A stretch of 64,000 nucleotides of DNA from Halanaerobiales bacterium (GTDB lineage Bacteria; Bacillota; Halanaerobiia; Halanaerobiales; DTU029), in NCBI GenBank assembly GCA_029981855.1, contig JARRCS010000008.1, positions 34,055 to 98,054 of the forward strand, given 5' to 3'. Positions 42,948-50,360 of the stretch are shown here, in pieces (the stretch's first letter is position 1; every line of letters begins with the position of its first letter). A program made the translations under genes and the position numbers. The notes below the pieces were generated by a model. The model was not told where the DNA came from and made no database searches. It saw only the letters and a program-made list of their open reading frames with translations.

Positions 42948-43804
42948 TGGGCTTTATTCTTAATGAAATGCAATCATCAAATCCTCAAATGAATGCTGAA
43001 AAATATTCCTCTAATTATAAAATGCGAAATACCCCTTGTTCTTCAAGTAATAAATTACGTACCTACAAGGCAGATCTCCATGTCCATACGGTTTTATCCC
43101 CCTGTGCTGATCTCCTGATGACACCGGGGAATATAATCAAAAGAGCACTGGCAAGTGGACTGGATATTATCGCCATTACCGACCATAATTCAGCCGAGAA
43201 TGTTGAAGTTACCATGGAATTGGCTAAAGATACTCCTCTGCATGTCATACCCGGGATGGAGGTGGAAAGTTCGGAGGAGGTACACTTACTCTGCCTCTTC
43301 AACAGGGTGGATGATCTACTGAAATGGCAGGAGATTGTTTATAACTCACTACCCGATCTCAAGAACGATGAGGATTACTTTGGGTATCAACTGCTTACTG
43401 ACTTAAATGATGAGTATGCTGCCAGGGTGGATCGATTACTGGCTGTAGCCACCGGGATGACGGTCGAAGAAATAGTGGATAAAGTTACGAAGATGGGCGG
43501 TCTGGTGATCCCTTCCCATATAGATAGGCCCTATAATAGTATTATTACCAACTTAGGTTTTATTCCCCCCAAACTTAAGTTTCCCCTGCTGGAGGTTTAT
43601 AAAGGAACTAATCCGCAAGATTTGATAAAGAGATTCCCTTTTTTAAAGGGTTATTCCTTTATTAAGGACTCCGACAGTCATTACCTTGATGACCTGGAAC
43701 CGATGATGGAATTCCGGATTAAGAAAGTTAGTCTGGAGGAGATACTGCTGGCTGCCAGGGAGAAAGATGGGAGGGGAATCATTTTAAAGCAGGTTAAGAG
43801 GTAA
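42944..43804 (+). CDS. PHP-domain metal-dependent phosphoesterase
   Basis: 286 aa with about 40 poorly conserved residues before the fold. Metal-binding blocks: D-L-H-V-H-T-V-L-S-P, I-T-D-H-N-S, P-G-M-E-V-E-S, S-H-I-D-R-P, and S-D-S-H-Y near the end. Such proteins hydrolyse phosphate esters, for example nucleoside 3',5'-bisphosphates or short RNA in related cases. The substrate here is unknown. Its start overlaps the DRTGG stop codon. The ATG at 42947 is an equally good start. Confidence 0.88.
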   Translation: MMGFILNEMQSSNPQMNAEKYSSNYKMRNTPCSSSNKLRTYKADLHVHTVLSPCADLLMTPGNIIKRALASGLDIIAITDHNSAENVEVTMELAKDTPLHVIPGMEVESSEEVHLLCLFNRVDDLLKWQEIVYNSLPDLKNDEDYFGYQLLTDLNDEYAARVDRLLAVATGMTVEEIVDKVTKMGGLVIPSHIDRPYNSIITNLGFIPPKLKFPLLEVYKGTNPQDLIKRFPFLKGYSFIKDSDSHYLDDLEPMMEFRIKKVSLEEILLAAREKDGRGIILKQVKR

Positions 43805-43837
43805 ATTGGTTAATTTGTTGTGAGAAGGTGAATTTTC

Positions 43838-45625
43838 GTGAAGGTATTACTAACCACCTTAAATGCCAGGTACATCCATTCCTCACTGGCTCTAAGGTAT
43901 CTGGAGAAGTACTGTCAGAGCGAGCGGCACAAGATTAGTGACCAATACGAGATTGTTCTTGAGGAATATACCATTAATGATCAAATAGATAAGATAACTG
44001 CGGCAATTTATAAAACCGGGGCCGATATAGTTGGCTTTTCCTGCTATATCTGGAATATCATCGAGATACTGGAGATTGCCGACCGGCTTAAAAAGGTTAA
44101 ACCTGGAATTATAATTATCCTGGGCGGGCCGGAGGTATCCTATGATGCTCCGGAGTTGCTGGAGAGGTATCCCTTTATCGACTATATCATCAGGGGGGAG
44201 GGGGAGGAACCCTTTAAGCAATTGCTTACAAATCAAAGGGATAGTTTCACTAATGGCAGAAACAATCTCACAAATTACCAAGATAAACTGGAAGAGATAC
44301 CCGGCCTGGTTTACAGGGATGAAAATAACCGGGTGAGGGTAAATGAAAACAGATATCCTCTTTCTGATTTAGAGGACGTTCCCCGGCCGTACCGGTCCGG
44401 GGATTTGCAGAAGTTATCTGATAAGATCATCTATTATGAAACCTCCAGGGGGTGTCCTTTTAACTGCAGCTACTGCCTTTCATCTACCACCAGCGGTGTG
44501 CGCTATTTCCCGCTAGAGAGGGTTAAAGAGGATTTAAGGTTTTTTATTGAAAATAATGTCAGACTGGTCAAGTTTGTTGATAGAACCTTTAATGCTAATA
44601 AAATGAGGGCCCTGGAAATCTTTAAGTTTCTGGTGGAGAACCGTAAGAATACCTGCTTCCATTTTGAAATAGCGGCCGACCTCTTTGATGAGGAGATGAT
44701 TGAATACCTGGCTAAGGTTCCCGCCGGTCTATTCCGTTTTGAAATTGGTGTTCAGAGTACCAATCCAGACACAATTCGGGCAATAGAGCGGAAGATGAAT
44801 TTTGAGAAGGTAGCGGAAAATGTAAGGAGATTGCGGGAGGCCGGAAACATTCATCTACACCTGGACCTGATAGCCGGGCTGCCGGAAGAGGATTATAGCT
44901 CCTTTAAAGAGTCTTTTGATGATGTTTACAGTTTGTCACCACAGATCTTGCAGCTGGGATTTTTAAAACTGCTGAAGGGATCAAAGATCAGAGAACAGGC
45001 CCAACAGTATAATTATAGGTATACATCAATTCCCCCCTATGAAATGCTGGAGAATGGTTTCCTTTCCTATGAGGAAGTTATCAAATTGAAGGGGATAGAG
45101 GACATTCTGGAAAAATACCATAATTCGGGGGCCTTCCGAAAATCCCTATCCTTTATTTTACACAAATTCTACGGTTCGCCCTTTCAATTTTTCGCAGACC
45201 TGGTAGATTATTTTGAGGCGGAAAAACTGGACAGGATTTCTCATAGCAGAAAGGCCTTATATGATATCCTGTATGAATTCTATAGCCGGGAATTAGACAG
45301 TGAGACTAATGTTTTTACTCAGTTTTTAAAATTTGATCTGCTCCTTAATAACCGGGGTGCAAAACTACCTTACTGGGCAGATAGCATCGATATACCCCTG
45401 TTTAAGGAAAAGTGTTACCGTTTCCTGAAAAATGAAAAGAATATTGAGGAGTTTTTGCCCGGCTTTAAGGGTATGTCTGTAAGAAAGATTTTGAGCAGGG
45501 TTGCCTTTGCAGCATTCACCATAAATGTCTTAAGTAATAACTTTGAGGATATTAAAGAGAAGCAGACGGTGGTTCTCTTTGATTATGTTACCGGGAAGGC
45601 TTATAATATAACAGGTAAGATATGA
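43838..45625 (+). CDS. B12-binding-domain radical SAM protein
   Basis: 595 aa. Residues 1-140 form a B12-binding-like Rossmann domain (L-T-T-L-N-A-R-Y-I-H-S-S, G-G-P-E-V-S-Y-D). The radical SAM cluster motif C-P-F-N-C-S-Y-C has C206, C210 and C213. A long C-terminal region resembles DUF4080. Many such enzymes methylate or rearrange unactivated carbons; the reaction here is unknown. GTG start with GAAGGTG upstream, 33 bp after the PHP gene, so possibly cotranscribed with it. Confidence 0.9.
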   Translation: MKVLLTTLNARYIHSSLALRYLEKYCQSERHKISDQYEIVLEEYTINDQIDKITAAIYKTGADIVGFSCYIWNIIEILEIADRLKKVKPGIIIILGGPEVSYDAPELLERYPFIDYIIRGEGEEPFKQLLTNQRDSFTNGRNNLTNYQDKLEEIPGLVYRDENNRVRVNENRYPLSDLEDVPRPYRSGDLQKLSDKIIYYETSRGCPFNCSYCLSSTTSGVRYFPLERVKEDLRFFIENNVRLVKFVDRTFNANKMRALEIFKFLVENRKNTCFHFEIAADLFDEEMIEYLAKVPAGLFRFEIGVQSTNPDTIRAIERKMNFEKVAENVRRLREAGNIHLHLDLIAGLPEEDYSSFKESFDDVYSLSPQILQLGFLKLLKGSKIREQAQQYNYRYTSIPPYEMLENGFLSYEEVIKLKGIEDILEKYHNSGAFRKSLSFILHKFYGSPFQFFADLVDYFEAEKLDRISHSRKALYDILYEFYSRELDSETNVFTQFLKFDLLLNNRGAKLPYWADSIDIPLFKEKCYRFLKNEKNIEEFLPGFKGMSVRKILSRVAFAAFTINVLSNNFEDIKEKQTVVLFDYVTGKAYNITGKI

Positions 45626-45723
45626 TTAAATCTCCGGTGTTTATTTAAGTAGATTTAACCTTGTTCCCAATTAACAGACCTGATCCTGTTATTTAAGAGA
45701 TGAGAGATAAAAGAAAAGGGGTG

Positions 45724-46323
45724 TTACACCCCCAGCATTTCCTTAAGATCTTCTATTGTTAAACTGCTGCTATTAATCCCCATACTTGAAAGTGTACCGG
45801 CATCGAAGATGATAAGCTTGAAGAAGTCCAGTTTATCGAAATCCATCATCCGGTACATCTCCTCCAATATTTCATCGGCCTCAGCGGCTTCTTTAGTTAC
45901 ATAATATCTGGCTCCATAGATGGGCAGGATAGACCGGAATGTTTCTGTAAGCCATACTTCATGGGGTACATAAACAAGGATTTCATGGGCCTGGACAGTT
46001 TTCTGACCGAAAAGGAAGGAGAAGATAGATTGAGTATTTACTGATACCTTTCTGTAGCGGTATTCCAGATCCAGAGACCTGATGGTTTCAACAAATTTCC
46101 TGAAATAAAAATCCTTTTCTTTATCAGGCAGATTAAATAAAGTACTGTTAAGTTCGATAATTACATCATTATCCGACTTTAAGGCTGATAGTATTTCATA
46201 GCTGCTTTCTCTAGCTTTTTCTTCTGAGCCCTGTTGTTTATATGTTAGAGAAATCTGTGCAGATTCCAGGCTGGCATCGGTATTAACCTGTTTTAGTTTT
46301 ATATTTTTATTTTCTAAAACCAT
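45724..46323 (-). CDS. Unrecognised 199-aa protein
   Basis: Soluble; I recognise no domain. The middle (E-T-I-R-S-L-D-L-E-Y-R-Y-R) and the end (F-K-L-I-I-F-D-A-G-T-L-S-S-M-G) suggest an alpha/beta regulator-like fold, but I cannot name it. It is the only minus-strand gene between 27 and 54 kb, wedged between the radical SAM gene and the intron. AGAGG lies close before ATG on the minus strand. Treat it as a hypothetical protein. Confidence 0.8.
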   Translation of the reverse strand: MVLENKNIKLKQVNTDASLESAQISLTYKQQGSEEKARESSYEILSALKSDNDVIIELNSTLFNLPDKEKDFYFRKFVETIRSLDLEYRYRKVSVNTQSIFSFLFGQKTVQAHEILVYVPHEVWLTETFRSILPIYGARYYVTKEAAEADEILEEMYRMMDFDKLDFFKLIIFDAGTLSSMGINSSSLTIEDLKEMLGV

Positions 46324-46712
46324 TTTAACCTCTTCTTTCTCTTTTTGAATGCCGGAAACTATGTTTAATGAAAATTTGATTTTGGATATTATGGTGAAAC
46401 CAATTTATTTATACATAAGTTAATCTAATAATATCATATTTATGAAAATATTACAAGAAAATACAGCAGCTTGTTCAAAAAAGAACAGCAAAAATTTTGT
46501 GAAAAATATAATTAATTAATTCTAAGTAAATAATATAATTTATTCAGATAATGATAAATAGCTAATTTACCAGGTGTCAGCTAGAAAACCCGGCAATAAA
46601 CCAATAATAAACCAATAATAAACCGGTAATTAACTAACAATAAACCGGTTAGGAATAAAAATGCTTCTAAATGCCTGAAAATTGTTATTAATTTATTTTC
46701 TAACTTCTGTTA
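46324..46712. other. AT-rich spacer with iterated AATAAACC motif
   Basis: No gene seen. At 46594-46650 the octamer AATAAACC recurs in short tandem and near-tandem copies, some as AATAAACCGG. It lies 60-120 bp upstream of the hydrogenase promoter, where an activator or repressor could bind; this is inference. No coding frame of length and no structured RNA was recognised. Confidence 0.5.
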
Positions 46713-46741
46713 TTGACTTTTTCTCCGGGGTAACATATAAT
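46713..46741 (+). promoter_or_regulatory. Near-consensus promoter upstream of the group II intron and hyd operon
   Basis: TTGACT, 17 bp, TATAAT. Transcription from about 46748 would run 190 nt, pass through the whole intron, and reach hydC at 48928. No comparably good promoter is visible in the 30 bp between intron and hydC. Confidence 0.75.
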
Positions 46742-47419
46742 AGGCTTAGATAGAGTATGTGAATAATATAACTATTAATTTAATTTACAACATACGAATA
46801 TTATTTTTTAAAAATATATGATATTTTTATCACAAAGTTTTCTTCTCAAGGTTTAAGCTGCCGGTCTAAAAATATGTTTAAGCTAATTTTAGTAAGTCAG
46901 CTTATCATTAAGAAAATATTAATTTTTAGGCTGTGGTGCGGCCGGGCAAGGTCGTATAGTTTAGCGGGTGGAAATCCCGCCTGGTAAGGTTTAAGCTGAA
47001 CCACCAGTAGCAAGCCTTGGACATCTGATGGTAACTGAAGATGTTAAGCGTAGGTAGCAAGGTAGTAGGCCTGAAAGTGATTGAGCCTCGATATGAAATA
47101 AAACGGGAAGGTCGACGCTGTCACAGCTGCGGAAGACAACATCAGCATAGTCGATAGAAGTGAGATTATGCTGACTTCCCCGGGGTCGGAGAGCCAGGCA
47201 TGCTATACAATGACTATATGGCAACCCGGGAGACCCTGAGTACTCTTGCAATGACAAGTATGGGGGAACAACCGATACAAAGGGAGAAACCCAAATGGCA
47301 CTCAGGGAGTCGGATAACTCAATAGTACTGATGATAGCGGGTAATACCGTAGGAAGGAAGGGAGTTACACATTACCGCCCTTGGCGGGGACACATCAAAC
47401 ACACTCAGGGGTGTTGGAA

Positions 47420-48721
47420 ATGGTGATAACAAAACTGCTAAGGATAGCACGAGTAGCGAAGGAGAGAGCAAAAGAAAAGTTCACATCACTATACCATCTG
47501 TTAAACGAAGAAATGTTTAGAGAATGTCATTATGAAATGGATGGCAAGAAAGCTGCAGGAATAGACGGAGTAACAAAAGCCGAATATGACGAAAACATTG
47601 ATGAGAATGTCAGCAATTTAGTGAAGAAACTGAAGAATTTCAGCTACAGACCACAACCTGCCTTAAGAGTATATATACCAAAAGATAACGGTAAAATGAG
47701 ACCTCTTGGAATATCTGCTTATGAAGACAAGCTGGTACAGGCAGGACTATGCAGAATACTAACAGCGATATATGAACAAGATTTTCTAGACTTCTCATAT
47801 GGATTTCGTCCTGGGAGGAGTTGTCATGACGCTCTTAAGCATCTAAACAGGATAATAGAGAAAGGGAAAATCAGCTACGTAGTGGACGCAGATATTAAAG
47901 GATTTTTCGATAATGTAGACCATGAGTGGTTGATAAGATTTATCGAGCACAGGATAGCCGACCCCAATATTATCCGATTGATTAAAAGGATGCTAAAAGC
48001 CGGTATTATGGAAGGGAAGACTTTCCATGCTACTGAAGATGGCACTCCACAAGGCTCAGTAGTATCTCCAGTACTTGCTAACATTTATCTTCACTATGTA
48101 CTAGACAAATGGTTCGAGAACTTCGTTAAGAAAACTTGTCGGGGACAGGCAGAGATGGTGCGCTACGCAGACGACTTCGTATGTTGTTTTCAATACAGAA
48201 GTGATGCAGTAAAATTTTACAACACACTAAAGAAACGGCTCAACAAGTTTAAACTAGAGATAGCAGAAGAGAAATCCAAGATAATAGAATTCGGTAGATT
48301 TGCGGAAGAAAACAGTAAACGATATGGGAGAAGGACAGAAACATTTGACTTTCTTGGCTTTACACACTACTGTGGACAAAACAAAAAGGGTAAATTTAGA
48401 GTAAAACGCAAAACCAGCCGCAAGAAATACCGTAAGAAGCTCAAAGAATTCAATAACTGGATAAAATCAGTAAGGAACGAACTAACCATTCATGAAATAT
48501 TTGAAAAGATAAGAGCTAAACTAATTGGGCACTATAGATACTTTGGAATAACCGATAACGGTAAAATGTTATGCAAGTACAGATACGAGATAATAAGAAT
48601 ACTATTTAAATGGCTTAACAGAAGGAGTCAAAGAAAGAGCTTTAGTTGGGAGAAATTTAACAAATATCTAGAAAAGAATCCACTACCAACACCTAAAATT
48701 CATGTTAATATATACGGATAA
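47420..48721 (+). CDS. ltrA: Group II intron reverse transcriptase/maturase
   Basis: 433 aa. Reverse transcriptase blocks are in order: A-A-G-I-D-G-V-T, L-R-V-Y-I-P-K, Y-G-F-R-P-G-R-S-C, D-I-K-G-F-F-D-N-V, G-T-P-Q-G-S-V-V-S-P, R-Y-A-D-D-F-V (catalytic YADD), followed by a thumb and maturase X domain (F-L-G-F-T-H-Y). No HNH endonuclease domain follows, as in several bacterial intron lineages. The frame is intact, so splicing and mobility are possible. ATG 47420 is used; the frame extends to 47381 through intron structure. Confidence 0.93.
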   Translation: MVITKLLRIARVAKERAKEKFTSLYHLLNEEMFRECHYEMDGKKAAGIDGVTKAEYDENIDENVSNLVKKLKNFSYRPQPALRVYIPKDNGKMRPLGISAYEDKLVQAGLCRILTAIYEQDFLDFSYGFRPGRSCHDALKHLNRIIEKGKISYVVDADIKGFFDNVDHEWLIRFIEHRIADPNIIRLIKRMLKAGIMEGKTFHATEDGTPQGSVVSPVLANIYLHYVLDKWFENFVKKTCRGQAEMVRYADDFVCCFQYRSDAVKFYNTLKKRLNKFKLEIAEEKSKIIEFGRFAEENSKRYGRRTETFDFLGFTHYCGQNKKGKFRVKRKTSRKKYRKKLKEFNNWIKSVRNELTIHEIFEKIRAKLIGHYRYFGITDNGKMLCKYRYEIIRILFKWLNRRSQRKSFSWEKFNKYLEKNPLPTPKIHVNIYG

Positions 48722-48742
48722 TTGTGCGAATGGTAATGTGAG

Positions 48743-48777
48743 GAGCCGTATGCCTTAATTGGGCACGTACGGATCTG
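48743..48777 (+). ncRNA. Group II intron domain V
   Basis: GAGCCGTATGCC...GGGCACGTACGGATCTG folds into the short stem-bulge-stem hairpin with terminal loop typical of domain V, the catalytic core. It lies 21 bp after the maturase stop, the usual position. Confidence 0.8.
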
Positions 48778-48927
48778 AGAGGGGTGTACAATCGACCAGC
48801 CATGGAGCAAATATTGTGACACTCACAGACGAAAGGGTGAGCTAACGGGGAAAACAAACCTGCTCCTAAAGTTGGATAGATGTTACATCTACTCGACCCA
48901 ATTAATTTTTAAGGAGGTAGATATAAG

Positions 48928-49419
48928 ATGGCATGTGAATGCGGTAACAAAAAAGAGAGCCTGGATAAGTATCTGGCTCCACTACGTGAGGTTTTAAAGA
49001 ACTATGAGAAGGAAGAGAAGTACCTGATTCCTATCTTACAGGAAGCCCAGGATGAGTATGGATATTTACCCGAGGAGGTATTAAAGGAGATAGCATCTTA
49101 CCTGGATCTATCTTTAAGTCAGGTCTACGGGGTGGTAACCTTCTATACCCAGTTTCATCTGGAACCACGGGGTAAAAATATTATCCGGGTCTGTATGGGT
49201 ACGGCCTGCCATGTTCGCGGCGGTGCTGATGTTCTGGCTGCTGTTAAGGATGCGCTGGGGATTGAGAACGGGGAAACTACAAAAGACCTTAAATTTACTC
49301 TGGAGACGGTTGCCTGTATCGGTGCCTGCGGTCTGGCTCCGGTAATAATGATCAATGATGATACCCATGGCCGGTTGACTCCGGAGAAAATCCCCGGTAT
49401 CCTGGCAAGTTACAAGTAA
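48928..49419 (+). CDS. hydC: [FeFe] hydrogenase NuoE-like subunit
   Basis: 163 aa. Thioredoxin-fold [2Fe-2S] protein of the NuoE/HydC/HndA family: L-P-E-E-V-L-K-E-I-A...V-Y-G-V-V-T-F-Y-T-Q-F, then C-M-G-T-A-C-H-V-R-G and C-I-G-A-C-G-L-A-P, the four cluster cysteines. In HydABC complexes it passes electrons between NADH site and hydrogenase. AAGGAGG lies 10 nt before ATG, right after the intron. First gene of the operon. Confidence 0.95.
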   Translation: MACECGNKKESLDKYLAPLREVLKNYEKEEKYLIPILQEAQDEYGYLPEEVLKEIASYLDLSLSQVYGVVTFYTQFHLEPRGKNIIRVCMGTACHVRGGADVLAAVKDALGIENGETTKDLKFTLETVACIGACGLAPVIMINDDTHGRLTPEKIPGILASYK

Positions 49420-49430
49420 TATATCTGGTT

Positions 49431-49979
49431 ATGCGGGAACTATCTTTGCATATTCTGGATATTATCCAGAATTCAATTGCCGCCCGGGCCAGTTTAATCA
49501 AACTAACTATAAATGAAGACCTAAAAAATGACCTTTTGACTATCGAGGTTATCGATAATGGTCAGGGAATGCCCCAAAAGGATGCAGAAAAGATAACTGA
49601 TCCCTTTGTTACGTCCCGTAAGACCAGGGAAGTAGGTTTGGGTTTGCCCTTATTGAAAGCAGCAGCAGAACGCTGTGCTGGTGAACTTAAGATAAAATCA
49701 GCTCCGGGAAAGGGTACTGCGGTAAGAGCTAGTTTTAAATATAGCCATATCGACAGGGCTCCGCTGGGGGATATAGTCGGGACAATAGTCAGTCTGTTAG
49801 CAACAAATACTGAGGTAGATTTTGTTTACAGGCATATTATTAAGGGTCGGGAGTTTATTTTTAAGACAGAGGAGATAAAAAAGGAACTGGGTGAGATCGA
49901 GACAAATGCTCCTCAGGTATTAAAATGGATTGAAGATTATTTAAGAGAAAATTTAAATGAGTTGTACGGAGGTGACTGA
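49431..49979 (+). CDS. GHKL ATPase-domain protein inside the hyd operon
   Basis: 182 aa. A histidine-kinase-like ATPase domain fills residues 1-105 (H-I-L-D-I-I-Q-N-S-I-A N box, V-I-D-N-G-Q-G-M-P G1, G-L-G-L-P-L-L-K G2); the rest is uncharacterised. There is no phospho-acceptor His domain. It sits between hydC and the ferredoxin-domain gene, 11 bp from the former and 4 bp from the latter. No clear ribosome binding site is seen; translational coupling is likely. Similar ATPases occur in hydrogenase operons of other anaerobes, where their role is not established. Confidence 0.87.
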   Translation: MRELSLHILDIIQNSIAARASLIKLTINEDLKNDLLTIEVIDNGQGMPQKDAEKITDPFVTSRKTREVGLGLPLLKAAAERCAGELKIKSAPGKGTAVRASFKYSHIDRAPLGDIVGTIVSLLATNTEVDFVYRHIIKGREFIFKTEEIKKELGEIETNAPQVLKWIEDYLRENLNELYGGD

Positions 49980-49983
49980 TAAA

Positions 49984-50358
49984 TTGAAATCATTAGCAGA
50001 GTTAAGGGAATTAAGAGAAAAGCTACAAAAGGAAATGGCGACAAGAAGTGATAGTGATAAACCTAAGCTTATTGTTGGCATGGGTACCTGTGGGATTGCC
50101 GCCGGGGCCCGGAATATTTTAAAAGCTATCCTGGAAGAGGTAGAGAAGAGGAAGATTGATGTAACTATTACTCAGACCGGTTGTATAGGAATGTGTGAGA
50201 AGGAACCCCTTCTTGATGTAAAATTACCCGGCAAAGAGAGGATAACCTACGGTAATCTGAAAGTAGAAGATGTAAAGAGAATAATTGTGGAACATGTAAT
50301 CAATGGTAAGATAGTTGAAGATCTGGTTGTTGGTCGTTTAGAGGAAGGAGGAATTTAG
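49984..50358 (+). CDS. [2Fe-2S] thioredoxin-like ferredoxin-domain protein, HndB-like
   Basis: 124 aa from TTG 49984 (GGAGGTGA upstream). Four cysteines in M-G-T-C-G-I-A-A-G-A-R and T-G-C-I-G-M-C-E-K-E-P fit a [2Fe-2S] thioredoxin-like fold as in HndB and the NuoF N-terminal extension. It is probably an electron-relay subunit of the hydrogenase. A longer frame starting at 49957 overlaps the ATPase gene and is not preferred. Next gene starts 3 bp later. Confidence 0.87.
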   Translation: MKSLAELRELREKLQKEMATRSDSDKPKLIVGMGTCGIAAGARNILKAILEEVEKRKIDVTITQTGCIGMCEKEPLLDVKLPGKERITYGNLKVEDVKRIIVEHVINGKIVEDLVVGRLEEGGI

Positions 50359-50360
50359 GC

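Larger units (their letters stand above)
46936..48897 (+). mobile_element. Group II intron in the 5' leader of the hyd operon
   Basis: Begins GTGCGGCC, the group II 5' consensus (GUGYG), and encodes a maturase (47420-48721) followed by domain V. The 3' edge is uncertain: after domain V there is about 120 nt with two nested hairpins (GGAGC...GCTCC enclosing CTCAC...GTGAG) before a TAGATG/CATCTA stem and CTACTCGAC at 48888-48897, a domain VI-like 3' end. It lies on the same strand as hydC, whose ribosome binding site starts 14 bp later. Confidence 0.8.

Noticed and set aside
46936..47380. Minus-strand frame in the 5' part of the intron
   Set aside because: Sequence is intron RNA structure; translation has no family features.
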